DNA from: Stutzerimonas stutzeri
GTDB taxonomy: Bacteria; Pseudomonadota; Gammaproteobacteria; Pseudomonadales; Pseudomonadaceae
Reading direction: 5' to 3'
Assembly: GCF_000952685.1 (NCBI RefSeq)
Contig: NZ_JYHV01000014.1
Span: 331,629 to 395,628, forward strand
Length of the DNA stretch: 64,000 nt
A program made the position numbers and the translations under genes. Below the pieces are notes generated by a model. It did no database searches. It was not told the DNA's origin and saw nothing but the letters and a program-made list of their open reading frames with translations. Positions 15,012 through 24,002 of the stretch are shown here, one piece after another (within the stretch, counting starts at the first letter, position 1; the number at the start of each line of letters is the position of its first letter).

Positions 15012-17758
15012 AGGCCATGGACCACGCCATCCGCACCGAAGTGATCGCCCGCCTCGAGCAGCAGTTCGGCCTCAAGCGCATTGCCGGCACCAACTACATG
15101 CGCAAGGGCGAGTGCCCCAGCTGCAACAAGAAAGAGCTGTTCAGCCGCTATGACGAGCCCTGGTTCATCAAGTGCGGCCGCGAGAGCAAATGCGGCCAGC
15201 AGTGGCACGTGAAGGAGCTGTTCGACGACCTGTTCGATGACTGGAGCAAGCGCGCGCCGGCCACCGAGCAGGATCCGACCGCAACGGCCGACAGCTACCT
15301 GCAGGGCGCACGCGGCTTTCACCTGGAGCTGATCACAGGCTGGTACACCCAAGAGCATTACTTTGATCGCCACCAGACCATCGGCTCGGCCACGGTGCGC
15401 TTCCCGCTGGAGAAGGGCGGCTATTGGGAACGGCTGATTGACCGGCCGCACCGCTTCGGCAAGCAGAAAGCGCGCTTCGCCCCGGGCCAATCCGTGAAGG
15501 GCTACTGGTGGTGCCCGCCGAGCCTTGATCTGCTCCAGGTGCGCGAGCTGTGGATCGTCGAAGGCATCTTCGACGCCATTGCCCTGCTGCACCACGGCAT
15601 CGATGCCGTCTCGGCCATGAGCAGCAACGCCTTTCCGGCCGAGTCGCTAAAGGCGTTGGCGAAGGCCTGTGCGGACGCGGGGCAGAAGCTGCCGAAGCTG
15701 GTCTGGGCGCTGGACAACGAGCCGGGCGCGCATCGCTACACCCGCCGCTGGGTAAAGATGGCCCGCGAGCTGGGCTTCACTTGCGAGGCCGCGCAGATCC
15801 CGCAGGGCGATCGCAAGGTGGATTGGAACGATCTGCATCAGCGCTGGATGTTCCTGGACGAGGACAAGCGCGTCGATCAGATCGAACGGGACCTCAAAGC
15901 AGCCCGTCACCAGGGCGCGCTACTGATCGCTGATAACGCCTCCGAAAAGGCGATGCTGATCTACGAGTGGGACGAAAGCAGCGAATTCCATTTCGGGTTC
16001 GGCAACCGGATGTACTGGTTCAAGCTCGATCTGGAGAAATTCAACAAGGCGGTGCAAGGCCTAGAGGACGGTGACTCGCAAGGTGAGCAGCTGCTCACCC
16101 GCCAGCAGATCCGCGACAAAGCGCTGCGCATGGCCGGCTGCGTCGTCGAGATCGCCAACTGCTACCCCAAGGCGCTGTACTTCCAGCGCAACGAGGTGAC
16201 GGACGAGGCCTGGTACTACTTCCGCGTCGATTTCCCGCATGACGAGCCCACGGTGCGCAACACCTTCACCGGTGGCCAGGTGGCGGCCGCGGCCGAGTTC
16301 AAGAAGCGCTTGCTCGGTATGGCCGCGGGCGCGGTGTTCACCGGCAGCGGCAGCCAGCTCGATAAGATCATGAAGGCTCAGCTCTACGGGCTCAAAACCG
16401 TCAAGACGATCGATTACATCGGCTACAGCAAGGAGCACGGCTGCTACGTGTTCGGCGACCTGGCCGTGCGTGGCGGCGTGGTGGAGAGGGCGAACAGCGA
16501 GGACTATTTCGAGTTCAAGCAGCTGCGCCTGAAGACGCTGCAGAAGTCGATCCGCCTGGAAATCGCCCGTACCGATGAGGGTTATCGCACCGAGTGGCTC
16601 GACTGGCTGTGGACCTGCTTCGGGGCCCAGGGCATCGTCGCGCTGGCCTATTGGTTCGGCTCGCTGTTCGCAGAGCAGATCCGCGCGGAGTACCAGTCGT
16701 TTCCGTTCCTGGAAGTAACCGGCGAGGCCGGCGCCGGTAAGTCGACCTTGCTGATGTTCCTCTGGAAGCTGCTGGGCCGGCCAGACGAGGAGGGGAAAGA
16801 CCCCTCGAAAATGTCCAAGGCAGGCTTGCGCCGCTGGATGGGGCAGGTATCCGGCATGCCGCTGGTTCTGCTCGAGGCCGACCGCAGCGACACCGACCGC
16901 ACCGCCGCGAAAGCCTACGACTGGGACGAGCTCAAGCCCCTGTTCAACGGCGGCACCTTGGGCGTAACCGGCGTGAAGACAGCCGGCAACGAGACCTATG
17001 AGCCCCCGTTCCGCGGCGCGATCGTCATCAGCCAGAACGCCACCGTGGCGGCCAGCGAGGCGATCCTGACCCGTATCGTCAAGCTGCACTTCGTGCGGCC
17101 GGACGTCACCAGTGCCAGCCGCGCCGCGGCGGACAACCTCAACCACCTGAGCGCGATGGATGTGAGCCACTTCCTGCTGATGGCGGCGAAGGGCGAGCAG
17201 AAGGTGATGGAGTCCTTCCGCGAGCAGGTAAAGGTGCATGAGCAGGCGCTGCGCGAGCTGAAAGAGATCCGCATCGAGCGAATCATCAAGAACCACGCCC
17301 AGTTGCTGGCCCTGGTCGACGCGCTGCGCCTGGTGGTCAACCTCACCGATCGCCAGCACGCCGCCGCCCAGCGCGAGCTGACTGCTATGGCCGTGGCCAG
17401 GCAGAACGCCGTCAACTCCGATCCGACCGAAGTGGCCGAGTTCTGGGAGGTGTTCGATTATCTGCAGGGCCTCAATGACGATCCGGTGGTTGACCACAGC
17501 AAGAAGCCCGACCAGATCGCCATCAACCTCAACGAATTCTGCGAGCGCGCCGCCGAGCACAAACAGAAGCTCGCCGACATCGGCACGCTGCGCAACCTCC
17601 TGCCCAACAGCCGCAGCCGCAAATTCATTGAGAAGAACCGCGCCGTGGACAGCGCCGTCCGGGCGGCATTCAACGCCCGCAACCCCATGTCCGGCCGCTG
17701 CCCCACGGTGAAGTGCTGGATGTTCCAAAACCCCGACGCCAAGCGCGGCAACGCTTGA
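15008..17758 (+). CDS. Phage primase-helicase (zinc finger, Toprim, P-loop ATPase)
   Basis: This 916-residue replication protein has an N-terminal zinc finger with Cys 36, 39, 56 and 62 ('GECPSCNKKEL', 'IKCGRESKCG'). A Toprim primase core near residues 175-260 is shown by 'LWIVEGIFDAIALLHHGIDA' and 'LVWALDNEPGAHRYTRRW'. A helicase-type ATPase has Walker A 'EVTGEAGAGKSTLLMFLWKL' near 575 and Walker B 'GMPLVLLEADRSD' near 618. Such fused proteins prime and unwind phage DNA. The start overlaps the previous stop (ATGA). It replaces the rolling-circle gpA found in classical P2, none of which is visible here. Confidence 0.88.
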   Translation: MKAMDHAIRTEVIARLEQQFGLKRIAGTNYMRKGECPSCNKKELFSRYDEPWFIKCGRESKCGQQWHVKELFDDLFDDWSKRAPATEQDPTATADSYLQGARGFHLELITGWYTQEHYFDRHQTIGSATVRFPLEKGGYWERLIDRPHRFGKQKARFAPGQSVKGYWWCPPSLDLLQVRELWIVEGIFDAIALLHHGIDAVSAMSSNAFPAESLKALAKACADAGQKLPKLVWALDNEPGAHRYTRRWVKMARELGFTCEAAQIPQGDRKVDWNDLHQRWMFLDEDKRVDQIERDLKAARHQGALLIADNASEKAMLIYEWDESSEFHFGFGNRMYWFKLDLEKFNKAVQGLEDGDSQGEQLLTRQQIRDKALRMAGCVVEIANCYPKALYFQRNEVTDEAWYYFRVDFPHDEPTVRNTFTGGQVAAAAEFKKRLLGMAAGAVFTGSGSQLDKIMKAQLYGLKTVKTIDYIGYSKEHGCYVFGDLAVRGGVVERANSEDYFEFKQLRLKTLQKSIRLEIARTDEGYRTEWLDWLWTCFGAQGIVALAYWFGSLFAEQIRAEYQSFPFLEVTGEAGAGKSTLLMFLWKLLGRPDEEGKDPSKMSKAGLRRWMGQVSGMPLVLLEADRSDTDRTAAKAYDWDELKPLFNGGTLGVTGVKTAGNETYEPPFRGAIVISQNATVAASEAILTRIVKLHFVRPDVTSASRAAADNLNHLSAMDVSHFLLMAAKGEQKVMESFREQVKVHEQALRELKEIRIERIIKNHAQLLALVDALRLVVNLTDRQHAAAQRELTAMAVARQNAVNSDPTEVAEFWEVFDYLQGLNDDPVVDHSKKPDQIAINLNEFCERAAEHKQKLADIGTLRNLLPNSRSRKFIEKNRAVDSAVRAAFNARNPMSGRCPTVKCWMFQNPDAKRGNA

Positions 17759-17792
17759 TCGTCAGCAACACCCAAACCCAAGGAGAAGCACC

Positions 17793-18590
17793 ATGCAAGT
17801 GAAACAGAACCAAACCCTTGAGCAGTTGCTCGCCGAGCGCGTCAGCGAATACGCCGCCTCCGATCGCCCGCGCGAGCTGATCGATGCTGGTATCGACAAG
17901 ATGTTCAAGGATGTTATCGACGACGCGTTCCGCTCCTACGGCAACTTCGGCCAGGCCATCAAGGAAGCCGTGAAGGAGGCCCTGCCTGCGAACGTCTCCG
18001 ATATGTTCGAGCTGACCCGCTACAACGCCCTGGTGGCCGAGGCGCTGCGCCAGCGTTGGGAGGCCGCTGCGGTGTCCGAGACGCTGATGACCAAGGCGAC
18101 CGCGTCAATCGAGGAGGTTCTGAAAAATGACGCCGTGTCCGGAGAGGTTTCGCTGAGGGCCCTGCTCGAGGCGTTCATTGAAGCCCATAAGGAGGATGCC
18201 GCAGAAAATGGCTGGGAGGCTCCCGAGATCCGTTTCGAGGAAAAGGAAGCCTATGGCAGCACCACGCTGGCCATCTACTTCGACCCTCAGCCAGAGAGTG
18301 ACTGGAAGTCGGACAACCCGTACTCAAGCCGCAGCAGCCGCAACGATTACTCGCTGAAGCATCGCCTGCATATCCGCATGTCCGGTGAGGTGCGCTCGGC
18401 CAAGGAACGGTGGGAGCGTGACGTCCAGGTTGGCGAGGTCTACCACGCACAGCTCGACGATAAGAAGGTCTCGCTGCATCTGAATATCCGCGAGAAATGG
18501 GAGCGCATGTTGGCCTCGCTCTACTTTGGCAACGCCAACGTGTTGGTCGATTGCGATGCGGACCAGTTCACCTACGGCATCTACGGCTGA
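17793..18590 (+). CDS. Phage protein of unknown function
   Basis: This 265-residue protein sits 34 bp after the primase-helicase with a good AAGGAG site. The N-terminal half is helical ('LEQLLAERVSEYAASDRPRE', 'GQAIKEAVKEALPANVSDMF'). The C-terminal half is rich in aromatic and charged residues ('IYFDPQPESDWKSDNPY') and likely beta-rich. I see no catalytic motif. It probably belongs to the early replication operon. Confidence 0.6.
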   Translation: MQVKQNQTLEQLLAERVSEYAASDRPRELIDAGIDKMFKDVIDDAFRSYGNFGQAIKEAVKEALPANVSDMFELTRYNALVAEALRQRWEAAAVSETLMTKATASIEEVLKNDAVSGEVSLRALLEAFIEAHKEDAAENGWEAPEIRFEEKEAYGSTTLAIYFDPQPESDWKSDNPYSSRSSRNDYSLKHRLHIRMSGEVRSAKERWERDVQVGEVYHAQLDDKKVSLHLNIREKWERMLASLYFGNANVLVDCDADQFTYGIYG

Positions 18591-18601
18591 GGGTGACGGC
18601 C

Positions 18602-18742
18602 ATGAACCACTACGACGATGACGAACCCAGCCTCAGCCTCCGCGCCCGGCTGGCCATGAGCGGCTGGATCGGCGGCGGCCTGGCCGCGCTGCTGACCGCT
18701 GCGAACCACCTGCCGGACCTGTTCCTGCTGATCGCACGCTGA
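18602..18742 (+). CDS. Tiny phage membrane protein
   Basis: A 46-residue frame starts at ATG 18602, 11 bp after the previous stop. It begins with an acidic 'MNHYDDDEPSLSLRARLAM' and ends in a hydrophobic 'GWIGGGLAALLTAANHL' segment that could cross the membrane. Function unknown. Length and position fit small membrane proteins found at the end of early phage operons. Confidence 0.5.
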   Translation: MNHYDDDEPSLSLRARLAMSGWIGGGLAALLTAANHLPDLFLLIAR

Positions 18743-18812
18743 AAAAAAAAGGCCCCGGTGAGCGGCAACTCAACAGGGCCTGGCTCACCTAGAAATCAGC
18801 CCAACCAATTCG

Positions 18813-18836
18813 AGGACCCGCAGCGGGCCTTTTTCT
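18813..18836 (+). terminator. Possible weak terminator before the integrase
   Basis: GGACCCGCAGCGGGCC followed by TTTTTC can form a short GC-rich hairpin with a T-run. The stem is short (4-5 bp with a 3-nt loop), so I hold it loosely. Confidence 0.3.
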
Positions 18837-18893
18837 ATTGCAGGCAGCGGGGCGCTCGTACAGTGCCCCTTCACCTATGGCGTGGGGACGCAG

Positions 18894-20063
18894 ATGGCAA
18901 ACGGAGTAGAGATTCGCGGTAAGGCGATTCGGGTTTATTTTCGATTCGAGGGCGACCTGTGCAAGGAACCCTTTCCGGGCGAGCCGACGCCGGGAAACCT
19001 CGAGAGGGCAGAGCGGCAGGCCGCCATCATCCGGCATGAGATCAAGGCCGGTACCTTCGTCTACGCGCGCTGGTTTCCAGAGTCGGTACGGGTAAAGTCC
19101 GGCACGTTTTCTCACTGGCTTGACCTGTTCCTGGATATCAAGCGTAACGAGCTCGCGCCGTCCGCGATTCGCAGCCATGAAAGCCGCATTAAAAACCATA
19201 TCCGGCCGCAGTGGGGCGAGCGCCAGGCAGAGAGCATCGATTACCTAGAAATGCAGGCATGGGTGCAGAAGACGCTCATGCCCAAACTGCACAGCAAGAC
19301 CGTCCGGGAAGTGGTCGCACTGACGCGGCAGGTATTTCAGCTGTATCGCACCAAGAACCAGGCGGCCTATGACCCAACCGAGGGCATTGTGATCCGCCAG
19401 CCTGATGCGGAGGACCCGGACCCGTTCACGCGCGAGGAGATTGACGCCATCCTGGCGGCCGAGTCGCCCGATCGGCAGCAGGAACTCAACCTAGTGAGGT
19501 TCATGATCTGGACCGGGCCGCGCGTTTCGGAAGCGATCGCGTTGGCCTGGGAGGATGTCGACCTGGAGACGGGCGATGTGACGTTCAAGCGGGCCCGGGT
19601 GCGCAGTGCCTACAAGGTGACCAAGACGCGCCGCTCGACTCGCAAACTGAAACTGCTGAAACCGGCGCTCGAGGCGCTGCGTGACCAGGAGAAGCGGACA
19701 AAGGATCTGCCGAAGGTTGAGATCGCGGTCACCGATCGGGACAACCGGACGATCCGTAAGCAGCAGTTGCGCTTCGTCTTCCACAACTCGCACACCAACG
19801 AGGCGTACTCGACCTCGGACAATCTGCGCAACGGCTGGTGGCTGCAGCACTTGAAGCGGGCAGGGGTACGGCACCGCGGCCCGAACCACTGCCGGCATAC
19901 CTTCGCAAGCCAGATGCTGACCAGCTGCGCGGTACCGATCGATTGGATCGCGGCGCAGATGGGGCACACCTCGACGGCTATGATCCTCCGGCACTATGGC
20001 AACTGGATCAACCAGGACGCCACCGACATGACCGGCATCATCGAGCAGCGCCTCGGCTTGTAA
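18894..20063 (+). CDS. int: Prophage tyrosine integrase
   Basis: This 389-residue protein starts at ATG 18894 (GGGGA site); GTG 18882 would add 4 residues. The N-terminal 'MANGVEIRGKAIRVYFRFEG' is an arm-binding domain of the DUF3596 type. A SAM-like core-binding domain spans about 65-150. The catalytic domain has Arg in 'MIWTGPRVSEAIALAWEDVD', a 'NHCRHTFASQML' box with the second Arg, His in 'AAQMGHTSTAMI' and the Tyr nucleophile in 'LRHYGNWI'. It points at attR, 150 bp downstream, and catalyses prophage integration and excision at a tRNA-Ser gene. Confidence 0.95.
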   Translation: MANGVEIRGKAIRVYFRFEGDLCKEPFPGEPTPGNLERAERQAAIIRHEIKAGTFVYARWFPESVRVKSGTFSHWLDLFLDIKRNELAPSAIRSHESRIKNHIRPQWGERQAESIDYLEMQAWVQKTLMPKLHSKTVREVVALTRQVFQLYRTKNQAAYDPTEGIVIRQPDAEDPDPFTREEIDAILAAESPDRQQELNLVRFMIWTGPRVSEAIALAWEDVDLETGDVTFKRARVRSAYKVTKTRRSTRKLKLLKPALEALRDQEKRTKDLPKVEIAVTDRDNRTIRKQQLRFVFHNSHTNEAYSTSDNLRNGWWLQHLKRAGVRHRGPNHCRHTFASQMLTSCAVPIDWIAAQMGHTSTAMILRHYGNWINQDATDMTGIIEQRLGL

Positions 20064-20210
20064 CGCTCCATTCCCCGCCAAAACACCCTACAGGCCGCGA
20101 TTTCAGCGGCCCCAGCGCCCGCAATGTTCCCAAAGTGTTCCCAAAACGTTCCCAAATGGTCATCCGGCGCAGCTGAACGCCCGGTTTATGCGTCGTCCCG
20201 TGGGGTCGGC

Positions 20211-20239
20211 GACGAGTTCGAATCTCACCTCCTCCGCCA
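20211..20239 (+). other. attR: 3' fragment of a tRNA-Ser gene
   Basis: GAGTTCGAATCTCACC plus CTCCTCCGCCA reads as the T-loop (TTCGAAT), T-stem 3' strand (CTCAC), acceptor 3' strand (CTCCTCC), G discriminator and CCA of a serine tRNA. The 5' half is absent: no GGAGGAG lies 75-95 bp upstream, and the upstream T-stem bases do not pair fully. This is what remains on the far side when a phage integrates into a tRNA 3' end. phiCTX is known to use a tRNA-Ser. The intact tRNA (attL) should lie left of the window. Confidence 0.75.
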
Positions 20240-20249
20240 TATCTCAAAA

Positions 20250-20278
20250 CTGAAGGCCCCCTAATTCGGGGCCTTCAG
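20250..20278 (+). terminator. Strong hairpin terminator after the tRNA fragment
   Basis: CTGAAGGCCCC and GGGGCCTTCAG form a perfect 11-bp stem with a 7-nt loop, followed by a modest T-rich tail (CGTTTCTG). It is probably the original terminator of the host tRNA-Ser gene. Confidence 0.7.
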
Positions 20279-20585
20279 CGTTTCTGCAGGGGCGAATGCG
20301 TACGTACGCGTTTCCCGTGTCCGTCTGAGAGAAGTAAAAAACGCCGCTGCCAGGGCTGCCGCGGTTTCGCCTGAATTCCGGATAATTCCACGGGCGTGGA
20401 GACAATGGTGCGCTGGATGCACCCCGCCGACGGCGTCGGCTGATCGGCGCGGGCTTGGTCTTGTCCCGTCTAAACAGAGCAAAAGATCTGACTCACCGCT
20501 GAAACGTGAAGCAGTTTGCGTTTCTTTGCTGAGTGGTTTGTGTGCTTGGCTATTAAACTCTCCGCTCAGACAAAGGAATTGTCAG
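20279..20585. other. Non-coding stretch
   Basis: No convincing gene is seen between the tRNA terminator and the DUF1652 start. The last 60 bp presumably hold the DUF1652 promoter. Confidence 0.4.
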
Positions 20586-20858
20586 ATGATCCGGATTAGA
20601 CAGCCCGAGGCTTTGGCGCTCGTGCGGGAACACTTCAGACCGTTGTTGTTCACCGCCACGATGGACTCACCTCAAACCATCCAGGCAATGTTGCTCGACG
20701 AGCTGACAGGGGAATCGCTGGTCTTGACCGGGCTCCCTTGTGGCGTATCGGTTACGCGAGCGCAGCTGGCGGGGTTGATCAGCTTGATAGAGCTCGACGT
20801 CGCCGCGCTAAGTCCTGCACTGCTCAAGCGCTCGAGAGAACGACAGATCGCGATTTAG
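20586..20858 (+). CDS. DUF1652 family protein
   Basis: This 90-residue protein starts at ATG 20586, behind AAAGGAATTG. It contains 'QPEALALVREHFRPLLFTAT', 'TIQAMLLDELTGESLVLTGL' and 'GVSVTRAQLAGLISLIELDV', the pattern of DUF1652, a small family found mainly in Pseudomonas. Function unknown. It lies between attR and a degenerate att-like sequence at 20895-20925. It may be the host gene next to the tRNA, or the remnant of an older insertion. Confidence 0.8.
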   Translation: MIRIRQPEALALVREHFRPLLFTATMDSPQTIQAMLLDELTGESLVLTGLPCGVSVTRAQLAGLISLIELDVAALSPALLKRSRERQIAI

Positions 20859-20894
20859 CTGCGCGCCGGCTTAGCCTCATCCAGCGGAATTGAT

Positions 20895-20925
20895 GACGAG
20901 TCGAATCTCAGCTGTTGCTCCATAT
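20895..20925 (+). repeat. Degenerate copy of the att/tRNA 3' sequence
   Basis: GACGAG-TCGAATCTCA, then CTCCATAT, repeats the attR sequence at 20211-20242 (GACGAGTTCGAATCTCA, CTCCGCCATAT) with one base deleted and several changes. Like attR it is followed within 15 bp by a GGCCCC hairpin. It could be a fossil attachment site from an earlier element at the same tRNA. Confidence 0.5.
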
Positions 20926-20932
20926 TGCCGCC

Positions 20933-20963
20933 AAAAGGCCCCCGAAATCCGGGGCCTTTTTTG
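20933..20963. terminator. Rho-independent terminator (usable in both directions)
   Basis: AAAAGGCCCC and GGGGCCTTTT form a perfect 10-bp stem with an 8-nt loop, followed by TTTTTTG on the plus strand and preceded by A's for the minus strand. It sits just past the end of the minus-strand ABC transporter operon and can also stop plus-strand reading from DUF1652. Confidence 0.8.
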
Positions 20964-21001
20964 TTTGGGCATTCAAGACGCAACGAGCTGGGCTGGTCAG
21001 G

Positions 21002-22009
21002 CTAGCGAAGCGGTTGTGGGGACGAGCCAACCTCCTCGGCGTAGTGGCAGGCCACCAAGCGCTCATCCAATGGCCGGAACGCGGGGATTTCCGTGCTACA
21101 CCGTTCAGTGGCATACGGACAGCGCGTGTGAAAGACACAACCGCTTGGTGGGTCGAGCGGGTTGGGCAGTTCACCACGGACGCGGATCTTCGTCCTCACC
21201 GCGTCGGGTCGGATACTGGGTGTCGCTGATAGCAGCACCTGCGTGTAGGGGTGCAGGGGACGCGTGTAGATCAGCTCGGCAGGGCCCATTTCCATCGGAC
21301 TGCCGAAATACATCACCAGCACCTTGTCCGCCACGTGGCGGACCACGGCCAGGTCGTGCGAGATGAACACATAGCCAGCGTTGAACTGCTCCTGCAGATC
21401 CATGAACAGGTTAAGAACCTGCGCCTGAATCGACACGTCCAGAGCCGAGGTGGGTTCGTCGGCGATCAATACCTTGGGATTGAGCATCATCGCACGCGCC
21501 AAGGCGATACGTTGACGCTGACCGCCAGAGAACATATGCGGGTAGCGCTGGTAGTGTTCGGGCCGCAACCCCACCTGCTGCATCATCGCCTGCACCCGCT
21601 CACGGCGTTCGCTACGTGATAGCTGCGTGTTGATCACAAGCGGTTCGGCCAACTGATCACCGATTTTCTGCCTTGGGTTCAACGACGCGTAGGGATTCTG
21701 AAACACCATCTGCACATCTCGGCGAAGCTGCTTGCGCTGCGCCTTGTCGGCACCGGCCACTTCCTGACCGGCAATCTGCAGCGAACCGGAGGTTGGCTCC
21801 TCGATAAGGACCAGGGCGCGGGCAAGCGTGGATTTGCCGCAGCCGGATTCGCCCACAACGGCAAGCGTTTCGCCGGCCGCCAGTTCGAAAGACACGCCGT
21901 TCAGCGCACGTACGGTGGCGTGTGGTTTGAACAGCCCGCGAGAGATCTCGTAGTGGCGGGTCAGCTCACGTGCGGATAGCACGCTATCTGTCGACGTCTC
22001 ATTAGACAT
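21002..22009 (-). CDS. dppF: Peptide ABC transporter ATP-binding protein DppF-like
   Basis: This 335-residue ATPase energises peptide import. Walker A is '[16 protein letters not shown]', the ABC signature '[18 protein letters not shown]', Walker B '[20 protein letters not shown]'. The C-terminal oligopeptide-type domain has the Cys motif '[15 protein letters not shown]'. I chose ATG 22009 ('[10 protein letters not shown]') because GGAG lies 6 nt before it; the longer upstream frame runs into dppD. It overlaps the dppD stop by 8 bp. Last gene of the operon. Confidence 0.93.
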   Translation of the reverse strand: MSNETSTDSVLSARELTRHYEISRGLFKPHATVRALNGVSFELAAGETLAVVGESGCGKSTLARALVLIEEPTSGSLQIAGQEVAGADKAQRKQLRRDVQMVFQNPYASLNPRQKIGDQLAEPLVINTQLSRSERRERVQAMMQQVGLRPEHYQRYPHMFSGGQRQRIALARAMMLNPKVLIADEPTSALDVSIQAQVLNLFMDLQEQFNAGYVFISHDLAVVRHVADKVLVMYFGSPMEMGPAELIYTRPLHPYTQVLLSATPSIRPDAVRTKIRVRGELPNPLDPPSGCVFHTRCPYATERCSTEIPAFRPLDERLVACHYAEEVGSSPQPLR

Positions 22010-23027
22010 GCTGATCTCCGGGAGGCTGGCTCGGACGTTGCGCCTCTGGTAGCACTTCGGGTGCTTCGCCTGGCGACATGTGGCGAGGGAAAAAGCAGCG
22101 CACTTCGCCGCGCTCATAAGGTTGCAGAGCGGGACGCTCCGAGCAGCGCGGCTGGGCATAGGGGCAGCGTGGCGAGAGCAGGCAACCGGCCGGGCGGTCG
22201 TAACGGCCCGGTACGATGCCCGGCAAGGTCGCCAGCCGCCGGCCATTAGAGTGCTCCGGGATGGAGGCCAGCAGCGCCTCGGTATAGGGATGAGCCGGGA
22301 CGTCGAAGAGCTGCGGTACCCGGCCCGTCTCCACCGCTTGGCCGGCGTACATCACACATACGCGTTGAGCGGTTTCGGCGACCACCGCGAGGTCATGGGT
22401 GATCAGGATCAGTGCCATGTTCTGATCGCGCTGCAAGCTCAGCAGCAGTTCCATGATCTGTGCCTGGATGGTCACGTCGAGTGCGGTGGTGGGCTCGTCG
22501 GCTATCAGCAGCTGCGGTTCGCCGGCGATGGCCATGGCGATCGCCACGCGCTGGCTCATGCCGCCGGAGAGTTGGTGCGGGTAGGCATCGAGGCGATTGG
22601 CTGCGCCGGGAATCTCCACCCGCTCAAGCAGTTCGAGCGCACGCTGGCGGGCTGCCTTGCCCTTGAGGCCAAGGTGTTGGCGCAGAACTTCCTCGATCTG
22701 GAAGCCCACCGTGTAGCTGGGGTTGAGTGCAGTCATCGGATCCTGAAAGACCATCGCCAGGTCTTTGCCGATCAAGCGGCGGCGCTGGCGGCCTTTGAGG
22801 GTCGGCAGGTCCTGATCGGCAAATCGCAGGCGGTCGGCTGAGACCTTGCCCGGCGCATCGACCAGCCCCATCAACGCCATCATGGTGACCGATTTGCCGG
22901 AGCCGGATTCACCGACGATGGCCAGCACTTCGCCCCGGTCGACACGAAGGTCTAGCCCATCGACTACTGGCGGTGCGCCGTCATCACCAAAGCGAACCGA
23001 TAGGTTTTGAATTTCGAGAAGGCTCAT
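22002..23027 (-). CDS. dppD: Peptide ABC transporter ATP-binding protein DppD-like
   Basis: This 341-residue ATPase pairs with DppF. Walker A is '[18 protein letters not shown]', signature '[18 protein letters not shown]', Walker B '[19 protein letters not shown]'. The C-terminal Cys cluster ('[16 protein letters not shown]') is typical of OppD/DppD proteins. GGGAG precedes the ATG. It lies 52 bp after dppC and overlaps dppF. Confidence 0.93.
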   Translation of the reverse strand: MSLLEIQNLSVRFGDDGAPPVVDGLDLRVDRGEVLAIVGESGSGKSVTMMALMGLVDAPGKVSADRLRFADQDLPTLKGRQRRRLIGKDLAMVFQDPMTALNPSYTVGFQIEEVLRQHLGLKGKAARQRALELLERVEIPGAANRLDAYPHQLSGGMSQRVAIAMAIAGEPQLLIADEPTTALDVTIQAQIMELLLSLQRDQNMALILITHDLAVVAETAQRVCVMYAGQAVETGRVPQLFDVPAHPYTEALLASIPEHSNGRRLATLPGIVPGRYDRPAGCLLSPRCPYAQPRCSERPALQPYERGEVRCFFPRHMSPGEAPEVLPEAQRPSQPPGDQHV

Positions 23028-23079
23028 GGACGGACTTCTCCCGGTTGAGTGGGCATTGGATCAGACATCGATGAGTTCC

Positions 23080-23991
23080 TCATGCGGCGTTTTTCAGCTT
23101 CGGATCCAGCGCGTCGCGCAGGCCGTCACCGAGCAGATTGATCGCCAGCACGCTGAGCAGGATCGCCAGGCCGGGTAAGGAAACCACCCACCAGGCACGC
23201 TCGATGTAGTCGCGGGCCGAGGCCAGCATGGTGCCCCATTCGGGGGTCGGCGGCTGAACGCCAAGGCCTAGAAAACCCAGCGCCGCGGCGTCCAGAATCG
23301 CCGAGGAAAAGCTCAGCGTGGCCTGGACGATCAATGGCGCCATGCAATTGGGCAGCACGCTGATGAACATCAGTCGAAGGGTGCCGGCGCCGGCCAGCCG
23401 AGAAGCCGTGACGTAGTCGCGATTGAGTTCGGTCATCACCGCTGCGCGAGTTAGTCGCACGTAGGAGGGCAGCGACACGATGGCGATGGCGAAGATGGTG
23501 TTGATCAGGCCCGGGCCGAGAATCGCCACGATCGCCACCGCCAGAAGCAGGGAAGGCAGGGCCAGCATGATGTCCATCAGCCGCATGATGAACGGGCCCA
23601 TTCCGGTAGGGGAAAAACCGGCCAATAGCCCCAGCAGGATGCCGGGGATCAGCGAGAAGATGACCGAGGCCAGGCCGATCAGCAATGACAGCCGCGCGCC
23701 ATGGATCAGACGCGACAGCATGTCCCTCCCTAGTTCGTCGGTGCCTAGCAGGAACTGTGAGGTGCCGGCTTCTTGCCAGGCGGGAGGCGTGAGCAGGAAA
23801 TCGCGGAACTGCTCGGCGGGGCTGTAGGGAGCCAACGCTGGTGCGAACAGGGCGCAAATCACCAGCAGTGACATGAACATCAATCCGCCCAACGCGCCCT
23901 TGTTACGACGAAAGGCGCTCCAGAACTCTCGCAGCGGAGAGGGGTAGTAGTCGGTTGGCTCGGCGGCCGGCAGGGTATCGAAGTTGTTCAT
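23080..23991 (-). CDS. dppC: Peptide ABC transporter permease DppC-like
   Basis: This 303-residue permease has an N-terminal OppC-type segment ('LREFWSAFRRNKGALGGLMF') and about six membrane helices. The cytoplasmic EAA loop that contacts the ATPases is 'YVTASRLAGAGTLRLMFISV'. ATG 23991 ('MNNFDTLPAAEP') follows AGAGG; the longer frame upstream is a shadow of dppB. It starts 11 bp after dppB. Confidence 0.93.
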   Translation of the reverse strand: MNNFDTLPAAEPTDYYPSPLREFWSAFRRNKGALGGLMFMSLLVICALFAPALAPYSPAEQFRDFLLTPPAWQEAGTSQFLLGTDELGRDMLSRLIHGARLSLLIGLASVIFSLIPGILLGLLAGFSPTGMGPFIMRLMDIMLALPSLLLAVAIVAILGPGLINTIFAIAIVSLPSYVRLTRAAVMTELNRDYVTASRLAGAGTLRLMFISVLPNCMAPLIVQATLSFSSAILDAAALGFLGLGVQPPTPEWGTMLASARDYIERAWWVVSLPGLAILLSVLAINLLGDGLRDALDPKLKNAA

Positions 23992-24002
23992 CGTCCGGCC
24001 TC

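Noticed and set aside
16061..17728. A 555-codon minus-strand frame in the primase-helicase gene
   Set aside because: Antisense shadow of a gene with Walker and Toprim motifs.
20150..20240. A complete tRNA gene before the terminator
   Set aside because: Only the 3' end fits a tRNA; no 5' acceptor strand or anticodon arm is found upstream.
20038..20247. A 69-codon minus-strand frame over attR
   Set aside because: It is an artefact of the tRNA fragment and integrase 3' end; no ribosome site or conserved motif.
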